Source: Streptomyces mobaraensis
Lineage (GTDB): Bacteria; Actinomycetota; Actinomycetes; Streptomycetales; Streptomycetaceae
Reading direction: 5' to 3'
DNA length: 64,000 nucleotides
Assembly: GCF_020099395.1 (NCBI RefSeq)
Contig: NZ_CP083590.1
Coordinates: 620,001 to 684,000 of the forward strand
In this document: piece by piece, positions 44,482-52,890 of the stretch
Layout of the letters: each line of letters begins with the position of its first letter
How positions within the stretch are numbered: position 1 is the first letter of the stretch
Notes under the pieces: model-generated
Told to the model about the DNA's origin: nothing
Seen by the model: the letters and a program-made list of their open reading frames with translations, nothing else
Databases searched by the model: none
Translations under genes and position numbers: made by a program

Positions 44482-45182
44482 GCGGTGACGCGAGCCGGGC
44501 GCGGATTCTCGGGCGGGTTCGGCGCGCGCTCGCCGACGTCCCGGCGTACGAGCGGCCGCGCGACCACCCCGTCCCCCGCGACTACCTGCGCGTCCACGGC
44601 CGGCGGACGCCCGCCGAGTCGGCGGCGCTGCTGGCCGCGCATCTGACCGACTACCGCGCCACGGTGCACCGCACCGGCGCGGACGGGCTGCCGGCCCTGC
44701 TCCGGGAGGTGCTGGCCGGCCGGGGCGCCCGCCGGGTGGTCGTTCCGGCCGGGCTGCCGGAGGGCTGGTTGGCCGGGGCGGACGTGGAGGTGGTCGCCGA
44801 CTCCCCCGGGCTGACGGCCCGTGCACTGGACGCCGTGGACAGCGTGGTCACGGGGTGCGCGCTGGCGGTCGCGGAGACGGGGACGATCGTCCTCGACGGG
44901 GGCCCCGGGCAGGGGCGGCGCCGGATCACGCTGGTCCCCGACCACCATGTGTGCGTGGTGCGGACGGCGGACCAGCTCGTGGACTCCGTCCCGCAGGCCC
45001 TCGAACGCCTCGATCCGCTGCGGCCGTTGACGTGGATCTCGGGCCCGTCGGCGACGAGCGACATCGAGCTGGACCGGGTGGAGGGCGTGCACGGACCGCG
45101 GGTGCTGGACGTCGTCCTGGTCGCCGGCGACCGCGCCGTTCCCGGGGACCACGCCGTTCCCGGGGAGCCGCCGCGAGGGTGA
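44478..45182 (+). CDS. lutC: LutC-type LUD domain protein
   Basis: The 234-residue protein is a single LUD domain: SRARILGRVRRALADVP at the N-terminus, VDSVVTGCALAVAETGTIVLDGGPGQGRRRITLVPDHHVCVVRTADQLVDSVPQAL and TWISGPSATSDIELDRVEGVHGPRVLDVVLV. This is the conserved LutC C-terminal signature (G-P-S-A-T-S-D-I-E). It is the third gene of the coupled lutABC operon. The tail holds a duplicated AVPGDHAVPG. No LutR-type GntR gene is adjacent. Confidence 0.93.
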   Translation: MSGDASRARILGRVRRALADVPAYERPRDHPVPRDYLRVHGRRTPAESAALLAAHLTDYRATVHRTGADGLPALLREVLAGRGARRVVVPAGLPEGWLAGADVEVVADSPGLTARALDAVDSVVTGCALAVAETGTIVLDGGPGQGRRRITLVPDHHVCVVRTADQLVDSVPQALERLDPLRPLTWISGPSATSDIELDRVEGVHGPRVLDVVLVAGDRAVPGDHAVPGEPPRG

Positions 45183-45297
45183 CCCTGGCGGTGGTACGCA
45201 CGGCCCGCGTACGAAGCGGCGGGGGCTGGGTGGTCCGCCGTCGGACCGGCAGGCTCTTCCTCGTCAGCGGAGATCACGCGAACGAGGAGCGGAAGCC

Positions 45298-46527
45298 ATG
45301 ACGTCGAAGGCCATGACGGTACGGGAAACGGAGCTCGCGGGGACTGCGGCGCCCGTCGGCGCGGCGGCACGGACCGCTTGGGCGGCCGGGTGGTCGGCCG
45401 CGGTGCAGCGGCCGAGCGCCGGCTTCGGGGAGAACTGGTCCGAGTCCGGGTTCGCCCGGCAGTCCGTGCGCCAGGTCGTGCGGGTGACGGGTGGTGGTAC
45501 GTCGGTGCGCGTCCGGCTGTCCCACCGCTACGGCGCCGGGCCGCTGACCGTCGACGGGGCGGCCCTGGCGCTGAGCGCGGGCGGGGCCGCGGTCCGGCCG
45601 GAGTCGCGGCGGGCCCTCACCTTCGGCGGCGCGGCGTCGGTGCGGATACCGGCGGGCGGGGAGGTGGTCAGCGATCCGGTGGAGCTGCGGGTGGCGGTGT
45701 TCGACCCCCTGGCGCTGACGCTGTACTTCGACGGTCCGACGGGGCCCGTGACCTTCCACTCGCAGGCGTGGGCCGACAGCTACCGCGCCGCGGGCGACCG
45801 GACGGAGGACGCCTCCGGCACCGGGTTCGACGAGGTCACGCACTCCTGGTACCTGCTGTCCGACATCGAGCTGTCCGGGGAGGGTGCGGCCGAGGGGGCG
45901 GTCGTGACGCTGGGCGACTCGATCACGGACGGCTTCGGCTCCTCCGTGGGGGCGAACGGGCGCTACCCGGACGCCCTCGCCGAGCGGCTGGCGGCGGCGG
46001 GCCGGCCGTGGGCCGTCCTCAACGCGGGGATCGGCGGCAATCTGCTGCTCCACGACTCGCCGTGGTTCGGCGAGCGGCCTTCCGCGCGGCTGGACCGGGA
46101 CGTGCTCGACAAGCCCGGGGTCCGCGCGGTGATCGTGCACGTCGGTCTCAACGACATCGGTTTCAGCGAGGTCGATCTGCCGATGTACAAGCCGTCGGTC
46201 GAGGTGTCGGCCGGGGAACTGATCGCGGGGTACCGCGAGTTGATCCGGCGGGCGCGGGAACGCGGTCTGAAGGTGATCGGTGGAACCATCCTCCCCTTCA
46301 AGGGCTCCGAGTACCACACGCCCCGGGCGGAGGCGAAGCGGGTGGCGGTCAACGAGTGGATCCGCGGCTCGGGCGAGTTCGACGCGGTGGCGGACTTCGC
46401 CGCCGTCCTGGCCTCGGCCGAGGACCCGGAAGTCCTGTCGCCCGCCTACGACTCGGGCGACCGCAAGCATCCGGGCGACGCGGGATACCGGGTGATGGCG
46501 GAGGCGGTGGACCTGGCCGCGCTCTGA
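45298..46527 (+). CDS. SGNH/GDSL hydrolase
   Basis: The 409-residue protein has a beta-rich N-terminal domain (residues about 30-195, SVRQVVRVTGGGTSVRVRLSHRYGAGPL) and a C-terminal SGNH hydrolase domain: block I TLGDSITDGFGS with Ser208, block II INAGIGGN-type LNAGIGGNLLL, block III HVGLNDIG with Asn, and block V SGDRKHPGDAGY with Asp and His. It resembles the actinobacterial GDSL family of lipases/acetylxylan esterases. Unlike many relatives it has no clear signal peptide in the chosen reading, so it may be cytoplasmic or use an unrecognised route. It starts 115 bp after lutC. Confidence 0.87.
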   Translation: MTSKAMTVRETELAGTAAPVGAAARTAWAAGWSAAVQRPSAGFGENWSESGFARQSVRQVVRVTGGGTSVRVRLSHRYGAGPLTVDGAALALSAGGAAVRPESRRALTFGGAASVRIPAGGEVVSDPVELRVAVFDPLALTLYFDGPTGPVTFHSQAWADSYRAAGDRTEDASGTGFDEVTHSWYLLSDIELSGEGAAEGAVVTLGDSITDGFGSSVGANGRYPDALAERLAAAGRPWAVLNAGIGGNLLLHDSPWFGERPSARLDRDVLDKPGVRAVIVHVGLNDIGFSEVDLPMYKPSVEVSAGELIAGYRELIRRARERGLKVIGGTILPFKGSEYHTPRAEAKRVAVNEWIRGSGEFDAVADFAAVLASAEDPEVLSPAYDSGDRKHPGDAGYRVMAEAVDLAAL

Positions 46528-46561
46528 CGGCACACCCGGCTGCCGCGTGGCGCACCGACGG

Positions 46562-46586
46562 GCGGGGCCGTGCCGAACGGCCCCGC
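46562..46586. terminator. Terminator between convergent SGNH hydrolase and ABC genes
   Basis: GCGGGGCCGT and its complement make a 10-bp stem with loop GCCGA, 35 bp after the SGNH hydrolase stop. The following 120 bp carry imperfect repeats of CCGTCC/GTCCGCTCAGC type with no gene. Confidence 0.65.
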
Positions 46587-46710
46587 GGCCCGCGGTCGTC
46601 CAGCCCATCCGTCCGACCCGTCTGCTCAGCGCGTCCGTCCAGCCCGTCTGTCCGGCGCGGTCCGCTCGGCGCGGACCGTCCGTCCCATGCGTCCGCTCAG
46701 CGCAGTCCGC

Positions 46711-48516
46711 TCAGACCGGCACCGCGAGGCGGGCGTCGCCGCGCACCAGCGCCGCGTACCGGCCGTCGGCGGCGAGGAGTTCGCGGTGCGTCCCCCGCTC
46801 GGCTATGCGTCCGCCGTCGAGGACCACGATCTGGTCCGCGTCGCGGACGGTGGAGAGGCGGTGCGCGATGGTGATGGTGGTACGGCCCTCGGAGAGCGCG
46901 TCGATGGCCTTCTGCACGGCCTGTTCGGTGCGGGTGTCCAGGGCGGACGTGGCCTCGTCCAGGATGAGGACGGGAGGGTCGCGCAGGATGGTGCGGGCGA
47001 TGGCCAGCCGCTGTTGCTCGCCGCCGGAGAAGCGGTGTCCGCGTTCGCCGACGAGGGTGTCGTAGCCGTCGGGCAGGGAGGCGATGTGGTCGTGGATCTG
47101 GGCGGCCTCGGCGGCGGCGCGGATCTCGTCGTCGTCGGCGTCCGGCTTGGCGAACCGCAGGTTGTCGGCGACGGAGGCGTGGAACAGGTACGTCTCCTGG
47201 GAGACGATGCCCACGGCCCGGCTGAGGGTGTCGAAGTCGAGGTCGCGGACGTCCACCCCGTCGATGAGGACCCGGCCGTCGGTGACGTCGTAGAGCCGGG
47301 GCACCAGATGGCCGAGGGTGCTCTTGCCGGAGCCGGTCGGCCCGACGACGGCGAGGCTGCCGCCGGCGGGGACGACGAGGTCGATGCCGGTGAGGGTGGA
47401 CCGCGCGGCGCCCGGCCCGTCGTAGGAGAAGCCGACGTCCTCGAAGCGGACCTCTCCGCGGATCTTCTCCAGGCCTACCGGGCGCTCGGGTTCGGTGATC
47501 TCGACCGGGAGGTCGAGGTACTCGAAGATGCGCTGGAAGAGGGCGAGTGAGGTCTGCACCTGGACGCCCGTGGACAGCAGGGCGACGGTCGGGCGCAGCA
47601 GGCCCTGCTGGAGGGAGACGAAGGCGACGAGCGTGCCGATCGACAGGGCGGGGCCGCCGGTCTGCAGGGATATGCCGGCCGCCCAGTAGAGGAGGGCGGG
47701 CATGGCCGCCATGACGATGCCGATGGTGGACATCCGCCAGCGGCCGGCCATGTTGGCCCTGACCTCCAGGCCGACCAGCCGCTCGGACTCCTTGCCGAAG
47801 GCGGCGGTGAGCGAGTCGGCCCGGCCCATGGTCCGGCCCAGGAGGATGCCGCTGACGGAGAGCGACTCGGTGACCATGGCGGCCATGGCGGCCATCTGCT
47901 TCTGCCGCTGCGAGGCGACCTTTTTACGCTCGCGGCCCACGCGGTGGCTGATCCATACGAACAGCGGCAGCAGGAGCAGCGAGACGGCGGTGAGCCGCCA
48001 GTCGAGGGCCAGCATGGCGGCGACCGAGGCGACCACGCTGGTGAGGTTGGAGACCAGTGAGGTGGCGGTGGAGGTGACCGTGGCCTGCATGCCGCCGATG
48101 TCGTTGGCGATCCGGGACTGCACTTCTCCGGTGCGGGTCCGGGTGAAGAAGGCGAGGGGCATGCTCTGCAGCCGGGCATAGACGGCCGTCCGCAGGTCGT
48201 GCATGACCCGCTGGCCCACCGTGGTGGACACGAGGGTCTGGAGCACTCCGAAGACGCTGGTGACGACCGCGGCGGCGATCATGCCGAGGACGAGCAGGGT
48301 GAGCAGCCCGGTGCGGCCCCGCGGGATGGCGACGTCCAGGACCTCCCGCAGCAGGAAGGGCGAGGCCACGGTGACCAGGGAGGACGCGGCGACGAGCAGC
48401 CCCACGAAGGCGAGGCGGCCGCGGTATGGGCGGAACAGGCGCAGGATGCGCCGGACTTGGGCGGGCTGTTCGGGGTCGGGGGGTGGTGGGGTCCATTCGG
48501 GTTCGTGGGGACGCAA
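46711..48516 (-). CDS. ABC exporter, fused membrane and ATP-binding domains
   Basis: The protein has 601 residues from the TTG at 48516. Six membrane helices (about 25-310) are followed by an ATPase domain with Walker A GPTGSGKST, Q-loop SQETYLFHAS, signature FSGGEQQRL, Walker B VLILDEATS and H-loop IAHRL, all intact; it should work as a homodimer. The intracellular coupling segment RTRTGEVQSRIANDIGGMQ is typical of multidrug/lipid exporters such as BmrA and MsbA. GAAGGAG lies 3 nt before the TTG. The frame is open to an ATG at 48741, but that segment is Pro/Arg-rich and overlaps the MarR operator. It is divergently transcribed from the MarR gene and probably controlled by it. Confidence 0.9.
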   Translation of the reverse strand: MRPHEPEWTPPPPDPEQPAQVRRILRLFRPYRGRLAFVGLLVAASSLVTVASPFLLREVLDVAIPRGRTGLLTLLVLGMIAAAVVTSVFGVLQTLVSTTVGQRVMHDLRTAVYARLQSMPLAFFTRTRTGEVQSRIANDIGGMQATVTSTATSLVSNLTSVVASVAAMLALDWRLTAVSLLLLPLFVWISHRVGRERKKVASQRQKQMAAMAAMVTESLSVSGILLGRTMGRADSLTAAFGKESERLVGLEVRANMAGRWRMSTIGIVMAAMPALLYWAAGISLQTGGPALSIGTLVAFVSLQQGLLRPTVALLSTGVQVQTSLALFQRIFEYLDLPVEITEPERPVGLEKIRGEVRFEDVGFSYDGPGAARSTLTGIDLVVPAGGSLAVVGPTGSGKSTLGHLVPRLYDVTDGRVLIDGVDVRDLDFDTLSRAVGIVSQETYLFHASVADNLRFAKPDADDDEIRAAAEAAQIHDHIASLPDGYDTLVGERGHRFSGGEQQRLAIARTILRDPPVLILDEATSALDTRTEQAVQKAIDALSEGRTTITIAHRLSTVRDADQIVVLDGGRIAERGTHRELLAADGRYAALVRGDARLAVPV

Positions 48517-48786
48517 AGGGCTCCTTCGACGCCGGCGATCCGGTGGGACGTCCGGTGGGGACGACCCCGCGGTCGGTGCGGACGGGTGGTGCGGACGGAC
48601 GGTGACGAGCGAAAGACGAACGGGACAGCGAAGGCGGGCGACGAACGAAGAGGGCGGTGCCGCGGGTGGCGGCACGGCGCGGCACAGCACGGCCTCGTGG
48701 GCCGAGGGCGGTCGCCGGCCCTCGTAGAGAGCATAGCTCACTGTTACCTATGCTCACAATGCACTAGCTCTTGATAATCTGGCCCG
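48517..48786. promoter_or_regulatory. Divergent region of ABC exporter and MarR gene
   Basis: This 270-bp spacer is mostly GC-rich, with an AT-rich end (48720-48786) that holds an 8-bp inverted repeat: GAGCATAG (48729-48736) and CTATGCTC (48748-48755), 19 bp centre to centre, a spacing suited to a MarR dimer on one DNA face. GCATAG and TGATAAT are possible promoter elements. The 5' untranslated region of the exporter would be about 200 nt. Confidence 0.55.
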
Positions 48787-49236
48787 ATGACCGTCCCCGA
48801 CACGTCCGGACAGCTCGCCGAGCAGCTCCTGCGGCTGACCCGAAGGCTCAACCGCGCCCAGAAGCGCTATCTGGACCCGGTCGGCATCACGCCCGCCCAG
48901 TCCCGTCTGCTGCGGTCCGTCGCGCACTGCGAGGAACCGCCGCGCATGGCCGACCTGGCCGAGCGGCTGGAGGTGGTGCCGCGGGCGGTCACCACCCTCG
49001 TCGACGCCCTGGAGGCGAACGGCGCGGTGCGCCGCGTCCCCGACCCCTCCAACCGCCGGGTGATAAGGATCGAGCTCACCGAGCAGGGCCGCGAGACGCT
49101 GCGCGCGATGCGCGAGGCGCGGCGCGCGGCGGTGGAGGAGATCCTGTCGCCGCTGACCGCCGAGCAGCGCGATCTGCTCGGCGGTCTGCTGGGCGAGCTC
49201 ATGCGGGGGCAGCTCCCCCGTCATCCGGCGCGCTGA
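48787..49236 (+). CDS. MarR family transcriptional regulator
   Basis: The 149-residue protein shows the winged helix: LDPVGITPAQSRLLRSVAHCEEPPRMADLAERLEVVPRAVTTLVDALEANGAVRRVPDPSNRRVIRIELTEQGRE, with recognition helix VPRAVTTLVDALE and wing D-P-S-N-R-R. A Cys (SVAHCEE) could sense oxidation, but a single Cys is weak evidence. It is divergent from the ABC exporter, the standard arrangement for an efflux pump repressor. Confidence 0.9.
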   Translation: MTVPDTSGQLAEQLLRLTRRLNRAQKRYLDPVGITPAQSRLLRSVAHCEEPPRMADLAERLEVVPRAVTTLVDALEANGAVRRVPDPSNRRVIRIELTEQGRETLRAMREARRAAVEEILSPLTAEQRDLLGGLLGELMRGQLPRHPAR

Positions 49237-49242
49237 GCCGCG

Positions 49243-50868
49243 TCAGCAGCGGTTGCGGTCCTCCGTGAGCGCGCCCTGGGCGGTGGCGATCGTCCGGTCG
49301 TGGCAGAGGCCGGGGCCGGTCAGACGGTAGCGCTCGCGCGAGACGCCGGTCGCGTGCCGCTGGTCGCGCGGCACGTTCTGGTTGTAGGCGGCGTCGCCGG
49401 TGTATGTGTCGTCCAGCCGCGACCAGCCGGTCCGTACGCCGCCGCGCAGGGTGACGCTCTCCGCCCGGTCGGCCGTCGTCAGCACCGTCCGCAGGCGCGG
49501 CCCGGTGGCTCCGGTGATCTCGCCGTCCAGGGTGTACGCGCGCTGGACGCGGGTGGTCGTGGCGGGGCCGCGCCCGCGCACCGTGACCGTCTCGTCGTCG
49601 GTCCACCGGGCGCGCAGCCCGTCCGTCGCCTCACCCTCGGTCCAGTAGTGCGCGGAGGAGGCGGCGACCGTGCGGCGCACGGTGGTCGCCACCCTGCCGT
49701 GCGAGGTGTCGAGGTAGCCGGAGACGGTCAGGGAGTGGCCGCCCTCCGCGGTGAACCGGCGGGTCGTGCCGGGTGTGTACGCCGTGGAGTTCTTCGGCGT
49801 GTCCTCGGTGTGCGCGGTGAGCGCGCCGGTGACGCGGGACGCCTTGGCGTCCTGCCAGACGAGGATGTTGGTGGGGGTGCTCCAGCCGCTCTGCCCGGCG
49901 GGGACTCCGGCGACGTCGACGGTGATCCGGTGCGGCCGGCCGTCGTTCAGCAGTCCGGCGAACGGGGTGAGGTCGTACTCCAGCGGGCGCACGTCGAAGG
50001 CGCGCGGGGCCGGGATCACGTACCACAAGAAGGGGTTGGACCAGCCGCCGGTCCAGATGGTCGGGTGGGGTGCGGCGATCCCCGCGGTCCTGCCGTCGAC
50101 GGCCACCCGGACCTCGCGGTACGGGCCGTCGGCGGCCTTGCAGGAGTAGGGCGCCGCGTCCGGCACCGTGAGGTACCAGAACTCCTCGCAGCCGCCGCCG
50201 GATCCGGTCGCGTAGACCTCGGCGACGATCCGTTCGCTGTTGCGGGGCGTGGTCACCGTGCCCTCGTACGCCGTGCCCGCCTCATGGGCGCCGTCCAGTG
50301 TGAGCACCCGGTCGGGGCCGGCGGCCGGGCGGTTGCGGCCGTCGGCGGTGTAGAAGGTCAGGGTCGCCTTGACCTTGATGACGCCGGTGTACGTCTCGTT
50401 GACGAGGTTGCCGATGAGCATCTCGACGGGCTGCGGGGAGCGGAGGGTGGCGGCGTACCGGGTGACGTCCTTCTCGACCTTCCACGCTATGCCGTCCGGT
50501 GACGGCTCGGGGGTGGAGGTGCGCAGCACCTCGACGCCGCCGACGCGCAGGTAGCCGAGGCGGTCGTACTGGCGTCCGGCGACCGATCCGTCGAGGCGCA
50601 GGACGACCTTGTTCCAGCGGGTGCCGCAGCCCTTGGGGGGCGTATAGGTGCTCTTGTAGGGCGTGTAGTCGCGGAATTCGGTGTCCGCGAGGGTGACGGT
50701 GCAGGAGGGGGTGTCGGGTACGGACACCGGGGGCGCGGCGGTGATGGGGTCGTGCCAGTCGGTGCCGAACTCGGTGGGCGGTTCCGGCGAACCCGCGGCC
50801 AGGGCGGGGCCAGCACCCAGGGCCAGGGCGGCGGCCCCGGCGCACAGTGCGCGCAACAGTCGTCTCAT
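49243..50868 (-). CDS. Secreted PNGase A-like peptide N-glycanase family protein
   Basis: The 541-residue protein has a Sec signal peptide (MRRLLRALCAGAAALALGAG, cleavage near PALAAGS). The mature part matches peptide-N4-(N-acetyl-beta-glucosaminyl)asparagine amidase A: CTVTLADTEFRDYTPYKSTYTPPKGCGTRWNKVVLRLDGSVAGRQYDRLGYLRVGGVEVLRTSTPEPS, then CEEFWYLTVPD and VAVDGRTAGIAAPHPTIWTGGWSNPFLWYVIPAPRAFDV with the conserved Trp/Pro-rich motif. Plant and fungal PNGase A remove N-glycans from glycopeptides. Several cysteines could form disulphides. No ribosome-binding site is obvious, so the start may be leaderless. Confidence 0.85.
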   Translation of the reverse strand: MRRLLRALCAGAAALALGAGPALAAGSPEPPTEFGTDWHDPITAAPPVSVPDTPSCTVTLADTEFRDYTPYKSTYTPPKGCGTRWNKVVLRLDGSVAGRQYDRLGYLRVGGVEVLRTSTPEPSPDGIAWKVEKDVTRYAATLRSPQPVEMLIGNLVNETYTGVIKVKATLTFYTADGRNRPAAGPDRVLTLDGAHEAGTAYEGTVTTPRNSERIVAEVYATGSGGGCEEFWYLTVPDAAPYSCKAADGPYREVRVAVDGRTAGIAAPHPTIWTGGWSNPFLWYVIPAPRAFDVRPLEYDLTPFAGLLNDGRPHRITVDVAGVPAGQSGWSTPTNILVWQDAKASRVTGALTAHTEDTPKNSTAYTPGTTRRFTAEGGHSLTVSGYLDTSHGRVATTVRRTVAASSAHYWTEGEATDGLRARWTDDETVTVRGRGPATTTRVQRAYTLDGEITGATGPRLRTVLTTADRAESVTLRGGVRTGWSRLDDTYTGDAAYNQNVPRDQRHATGVSRERYRLTGPGLCHDRTIATAQGALTEDRNRC

Positions 50869-51072
50869 GCGGCAGGAGTGAAGCGCGTTGTGGCGCGGCG
50901 CACCAGTAGAGCTTTGGCCTGATGCTCGCGTGGGGTGGCGTGGTGTGGCGTGGCGGGTGTGGCGTGGCCGGTGCGCCGGGGCGACGGAAATTCGGTTGAA
51001 CTCGTCCCGCCGGGAGGGCGACGCTGTCACGGATCCCCCTTCTCCCCTTCCCCTTCGCGCCGTTGGGACGTC
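50869..51072. other. Divergent spacer, PNGase-like and ABC exporter genes
   Basis: It contains short direct repeats of GTGGCGTGGTGTGGCGTGGC type at 50933-50970 and no gene I can support. Promoters for both flanking genes should lie here. Confidence 0.4.
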
Positions 51073-52890
51073 ATGCGTATTCGCGATCTTCCCTATGCCG
51101 ACCCCGGAGTGCCGGACGTCCGGTCCGGCCCCCGCCTTCTGGTGTGGCTGAGCCGCCGCCAGCTGGGCGGGCAGTCGGCGGCCCTGGGGTGGGGGGTGCT
51201 GCACATGGCCGCCGTGGCCCTGTTCCCGTTGCCCCTGGGCATGGCGGTGCAGGCCGTGGTCGACCGCTCGGGGTCCCGGCTGGCGCTGGCGGGCGGCCTG
51301 ATGCTGCTGCTGGGCGCGCTCACGGCGCTCGGTGACACGATGCTCCACCGGGTGACCGTCACCAACTGGATCACCGCGGCCGCCCGTCTGCAGCAGCTGC
51401 TGGCCCGGAAGGCGGCCGAGTTGGGCTCCGCTCTGACGCGGCGGGTCGCCGCCGGTGAGATCGTCACGGTATCGACGGCGGACGTGGAGCACATCGGCTG
51501 GTTCGTGGAGACCGAGTCGCGGTTCCTCTCGGCGGCGGTCACCACGCTCGCCGTCTGCGCGGGCCTGGTGTTCTACCAGCCGGTCCTCGGCACGGTGGTG
51601 GCGGTCGGGGTGCCGCTGCTGGTGCTGGCCGTCCTGCCGTTGCTGCCGCCGGCGACGCGCCGGGCCGACGAGCAGCGGGAGTTGGCGGGCCATGCCACCG
51701 AGCTGGCGTCGGACACCGTCGCGGGGCTGCGGGTGCTGCGCGGCATCGGTGGCGAGGAGCTGTTCCTCGCCCGGTACCGCCGGGCGTCGCAGGAGGTGCG
51801 GGGGGCCGCCGTGCGCAGCGCGCGGATGTGGGCGCTGATCGCGGCGGTCCAGGTGCTGCTGCCGGGGCTGTTGATGATCGCGGTGGTGTGGATCGGGGTG
51901 GGGCTGGTCCGCGACGGCCGGGTCGGGGTGGGCGAGTTGGTGACCGTCTACGGCGTGGTCACGTTCCTCCTTTTCCCGTTGCGGCAGTTCGAGGAGGCGG
52001 CCATGGCCTACTCCTTCTCGCGGCCTTCGGCCGAGCGGGCCGCCCGGCTGCTGGCGCTGCGGCGCACGGCGGAGCCGGCCGGCGCGGATTCCGGCCGCGC
52101 GCTCGGCGGTGACCTCCACGACCCGGTGACGGGACTCCACGCCCGGGCCGGGGAGTTGACGGCGGTGGTGTGCGGGGATCCGGACGCCGCCGGCCTGCTC
52201 GCCGACCGGCTCGGCGGTCACGCCCCCAAGGCCGTGGCGGGGACGCCGTCGGTGCTGCTCGGCGGGGTGGCCCTGGACGAGGTGCCGCTGGCGGCCGCGC
52301 GCGAGGCGGTGCTGGTGCAGGACAAGGACCCGGTGCTGCTCTCCGGCACCCTCGCCGAGCTGCTGGACATACCGTCGTCCGGGCGGGTGCCACCCGAGGC
52401 CGCCCTGGCGGCGGCGTGCTGCGACGACGTCCTGGACTCATTGGAACGCTCATCAGCCGATCGGTCGGCCGGGGCCATGTCCGCCCATATCACCGAGCGG
52501 GGACGGTCGTTGTCGGGCGGCCAGCGGCAGCGGCTGGCGCTCGCCCGGTCGCTGGTGGCGGATCCGCGGGTACTGGTGCTGGACGAGCCGACGTCGGCCG
52601 TGGACGCGCACACCGAGGCCCGGGTCGGCGAGGGCGTGCGCGCCCTCCGCGAGGGGCGCACGACGGTGGTGTTCACCTCCAGTCCGCTGCTGCTCGACCG
52701 CGCGGACCGCGTGGTGATGGTGCGGGACGGACGGGTGGTGGCCATGGGACGGCACGACGAACTTCTGCGCACGGATCCGGCCTACCGCGCCGCGGTCGCC
52801 CGCGCGGCGGACGACGACCAGGACCCGGACCCCGTGCTCACGGAGGCGGGGAGCACATCGGTGAACGGACGGATCGGGGACTCGGCATGA
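51073..52890 (+). CDS. ABC exporter half A, degenerate Walker A
   Basis: The 605-residue protein has a six-helix membrane domain (about 35-310) and an ATPase domain with unequal motifs. Where Walker A should be, the sequence is VVCGDPDAAGLLADRLGG (around 365-382), with no GKS/T lysine. The signature LSGGQRQRL (480-488) and Walker B VLVLDEPTS with Asp504 and Glu505 are intact. The H-loop His is replaced (VFTSSPLLL). It overlaps the second half-transporter by 4 bp (ATGA). Together they form a heterodimer in which this subunit contributes mainly the signature of the working site. The cargo is unknown. Confidence 0.88.
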   Translation: MRIRDLPYADPGVPDVRSGPRLLVWLSRRQLGGQSAALGWGVLHMAAVALFPLPLGMAVQAVVDRSGSRLALAGGLMLLLGALTALGDTMLHRVTVTNWITAAARLQQLLARKAAELGSALTRRVAAGEIVTVSTADVEHIGWFVETESRFLSAAVTTLAVCAGLVFYQPVLGTVVAVGVPLLVLAVLPLLPPATRRADEQRELAGHATELASDTVAGLRVLRGIGGEELFLARYRRASQEVRGAAVRSARMWALIAAVQVLLPGLLMIAVVWIGVGLVRDGRVGVGELVTVYGVVTFLLFPLRQFEEAAMAYSFSRPSAERAARLLALRRTAEPAGADSGRALGGDLHDPVTGLHARAGELTAVVCGDPDAAGLLADRLGGHAPKAVAGTPSVLLGGVALDEVPLAAAREAVLVQDKDPVLLSGTLAELLDIPSSGRVPPEAALAAACCDDVLDSLERSSADRSAGAMSAHITERGRSLSGGQRQRLALARSLVADPRVLVLDEPTSAVDAHTEARVGEGVRALREGRTTVVFTSSPLLLDRADRVVMVRDGRVVAMGRHDELLRTDPAYRAAVARAADDDQDPDPVLTEAGSTSVNGRIGDSA

